DNA from: Planctomycetota bacterium
GTDB lineage: Bacteria > Planctomycetota > Phycisphaerae > Phycisphaerales > SM1A02
DNA length: 6,597 nucleotides
Reading direction: 5' to 3'
NCBI GenBank assembly: GCA_009924765.1
Contig: RFQW01000097.1
Coordinates: 1 to 6,597, forward strand
Below are positions 5,941 through 6,597 of the stretch, one piece after another. Position numbers and translations under genes: made by a program. Positions within the stretch are counted from its first letter, which is position 1; each line of letters opens with the position of its first letter. The notes beneath the pieces are model-generated. The model searched no databases. It saw nothing but the letters and a program-made list of their open reading frames with translations, and had not been told where the DNA came from.

Positions 5941-6597
5941 TTGGTGGTCTCCTTGATGAAGATGTAGGGGCCGTTCACGGTGCCCCACACCTGCTTGCCG
6001 GACGCGTCAAAGCCCTGGTCCCACGTGCGCAGCTCGTTCGACTTCAGCCACACCTGACTGTGTGCGTGCGTGGCGCCGCGCATGGTGGATGCGCACAGTT
6101 GCGAACCCGTGCCGCCGGTCCATTCCGCTTCACCCGTGCGCTTCAGATGCACGGAGCAGCCCTCGTCTGGCGTGAGCAGCTGGGGCATGAGCTGGTTCAA
6201 GCGATCGGTGTCCTTCCACGCGCCGGCAAAGCGCAGCGGGTCGCCCGGCAGCTCGAACATCATGTTCTCCACGCCTCCGTCCTCGTCCATGATGCGGTAC
6301 ACGCGCTGTCGATAGGGCTTGTCGGGCGTCTCGGCCGTGGCCTGTTCCATGTACAGCCACCGTCCATCGATGCGTTCCACCCAGATGGGCGCGATGTGCA
6401 GCACCATGGCCTTGAAGTTCTCGGGATCCGCCTTCGCCTGTGTGCTGCTCGAGTAGTTGCCCATCATCCACACGGCCACTTCATCGGCAGCGCGGCTAGG
6501 TGGCGTCTTGGCCATGGTGGGGCCCTGGTTCACGGTGCCGCATGCGGTCTGCAGCACGGTGGCCAACACTGCAAAACAAGCCGAAAGAGAGCGCAAT
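5937..6597 (-). CDS. CpcT/CpeT-like lipoprotein (5' end uncertain, likely partial)
   Basis: About 219 residues are visible, with the reading frame open to the window edge. The only start at the edge is a TTG at 6596, so the true start may lie just outside. The N-terminus looks like a signal peptide ending in LQTAC; Cys19 may be lipidated, although Gln at -3 makes the lipobox unusual. The rest matches the CpcT/CpeT (DUF1001) family: WLYMEQA (80-86), PYRQRVYR (94-101), LTPDEGC (141-147), a conserved Cys168, and WDQGFDASGKQVWG (192-205) followed by GPYIF. In cyanobacteria this family attaches bilin chromophores to phycobiliprotein cysteines. Nothing in this window suggests phycobiliproteins, and an exported lipoprotein form is unlikely to be a bilin lyase, so its role here is unknown. 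A later ATG at 6515 would remove the signal peptide and is less likely. The stop overlaps the lyase GTG start by four bases. Confidence 0.8.
   Translation of the reverse strand, partial: LRSLSACFAVLATVLQTACGTVNQGPTMAKTPPSRAADEVAVWMMGNYSSSTQAKADPENFKAMVLHIAPIWVERIDGRWLYMEQATAETPDKPYRQRVYRIMDEDGGVENMMFELPGDPLRFAGAWKDTDRLNQLMPQLLTPDEGCSVHLKRTGEAEWTGGTGSQLCASTMRGATHAHSQVWLKSNELRTWDQGFDASGKQVWGTVNGPYIFIKETTK
5949..5954 (-). promoter_or_regulatory. Shine-Dalgarno of the methylisocitrate lyase gene
   Basis: The minus strand reads AAGGAG, 8 bases before the GTG at 5940. It is the clearest ribosome site in the window. It lies in the last codons of the CpcT-like gene and decides the otherwise ambiguous lyase start. 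Confidence 0.85.

Noticed and set aside
4885..5967. Plus-strand open frame of 360 codons over the candidate RNA and the lyase gene
   Set aside because: Most of it is the antisense of the methylisocitrate lyase gene, and the first part has no recognisable protein features.
5941..5988. Upstream ATG start for the methylisocitrate lyase
   Set aside because: The extra 16 residues are the 3' end of the CpcT-like gene read in another frame, while GTG 5940 has an AAGGAG at ideal spacing.

Overview
The window is GC-rich (roughly two thirds G+C by eye) and chromosomal in character. All five full or nearly full genes are recognisable housekeeping or envelope genes. The combination of a TatA with a short N-terminus, an MltA lipoprotein, a secreted PQQ-type beta-propeller protein, a non-cyanobacterial CpcT/CpeT-like lipoprotein and sparse Shine-Dalgarno use suggests a Planctomycetota bacterium, perhaps of the Phycisphaerae. 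That placement is an inference from gene style, not from a marker gene.

Layout. On the left edge is the 5' end of a minus-strand tatA (1-119). It diverges from a plus-strand gene for a lipoprotein lytic transglycosylase, mltA (178-1512, or from 118), which ends in a strong intrinsic terminator (1531-1569). Everything to the right is on the minus strand. A promoter-like TATAAT (4629-4624) precedes a secreted PQQ-repeat beta-propeller gene (4594-3191). Sixteen bases after that gene comes purH (3174-1597), the bifunctional enzyme for the last two steps of IMP synthesis. Further upstream, a CpcT/CpeT-like lipoprotein gene (5' end at or beyond the right edge, stop at 5937) overlaps the GTG start of a methylisocitrate lyase gene (5940-5077) by four bases, and the lyase has a clean AAGGAG ribosome site.

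The most unusual part is the roughly 480-base gene-free stretch between the lyase stop (5077) and the PQQ gene (4594). Read on the minus strand, it carries four exact copies of AAAGGGA plus a fifth variant. Most of these sit in the loops of short hairpins. The series ends in a strong intrinsic terminator (stem CCAAGCGC/GCGCTTGG followed by TTTCTTTTT). This looks like an undescribed structured non-coding RNA, or a structured 3' UTR of the lyase transcript. The repeated A-G-G-G-A in hairpin loops resembles the ANGGA elements of Csr/Rsm-type RNAs that titrate CsrA, but this is a hypothesis only.

How the genes relate. MltA, the CpcT-like protein and the PQQ protein are all predicted to be exported, and TatA belongs to an export machine, so the window is rich in envelope functions. 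PurH and the methylisocitrate lyase are cytoplasmic metabolic enzymes that each share a transcript with one of these exported proteins. The sequence shows no clear functional reason for either pairing.
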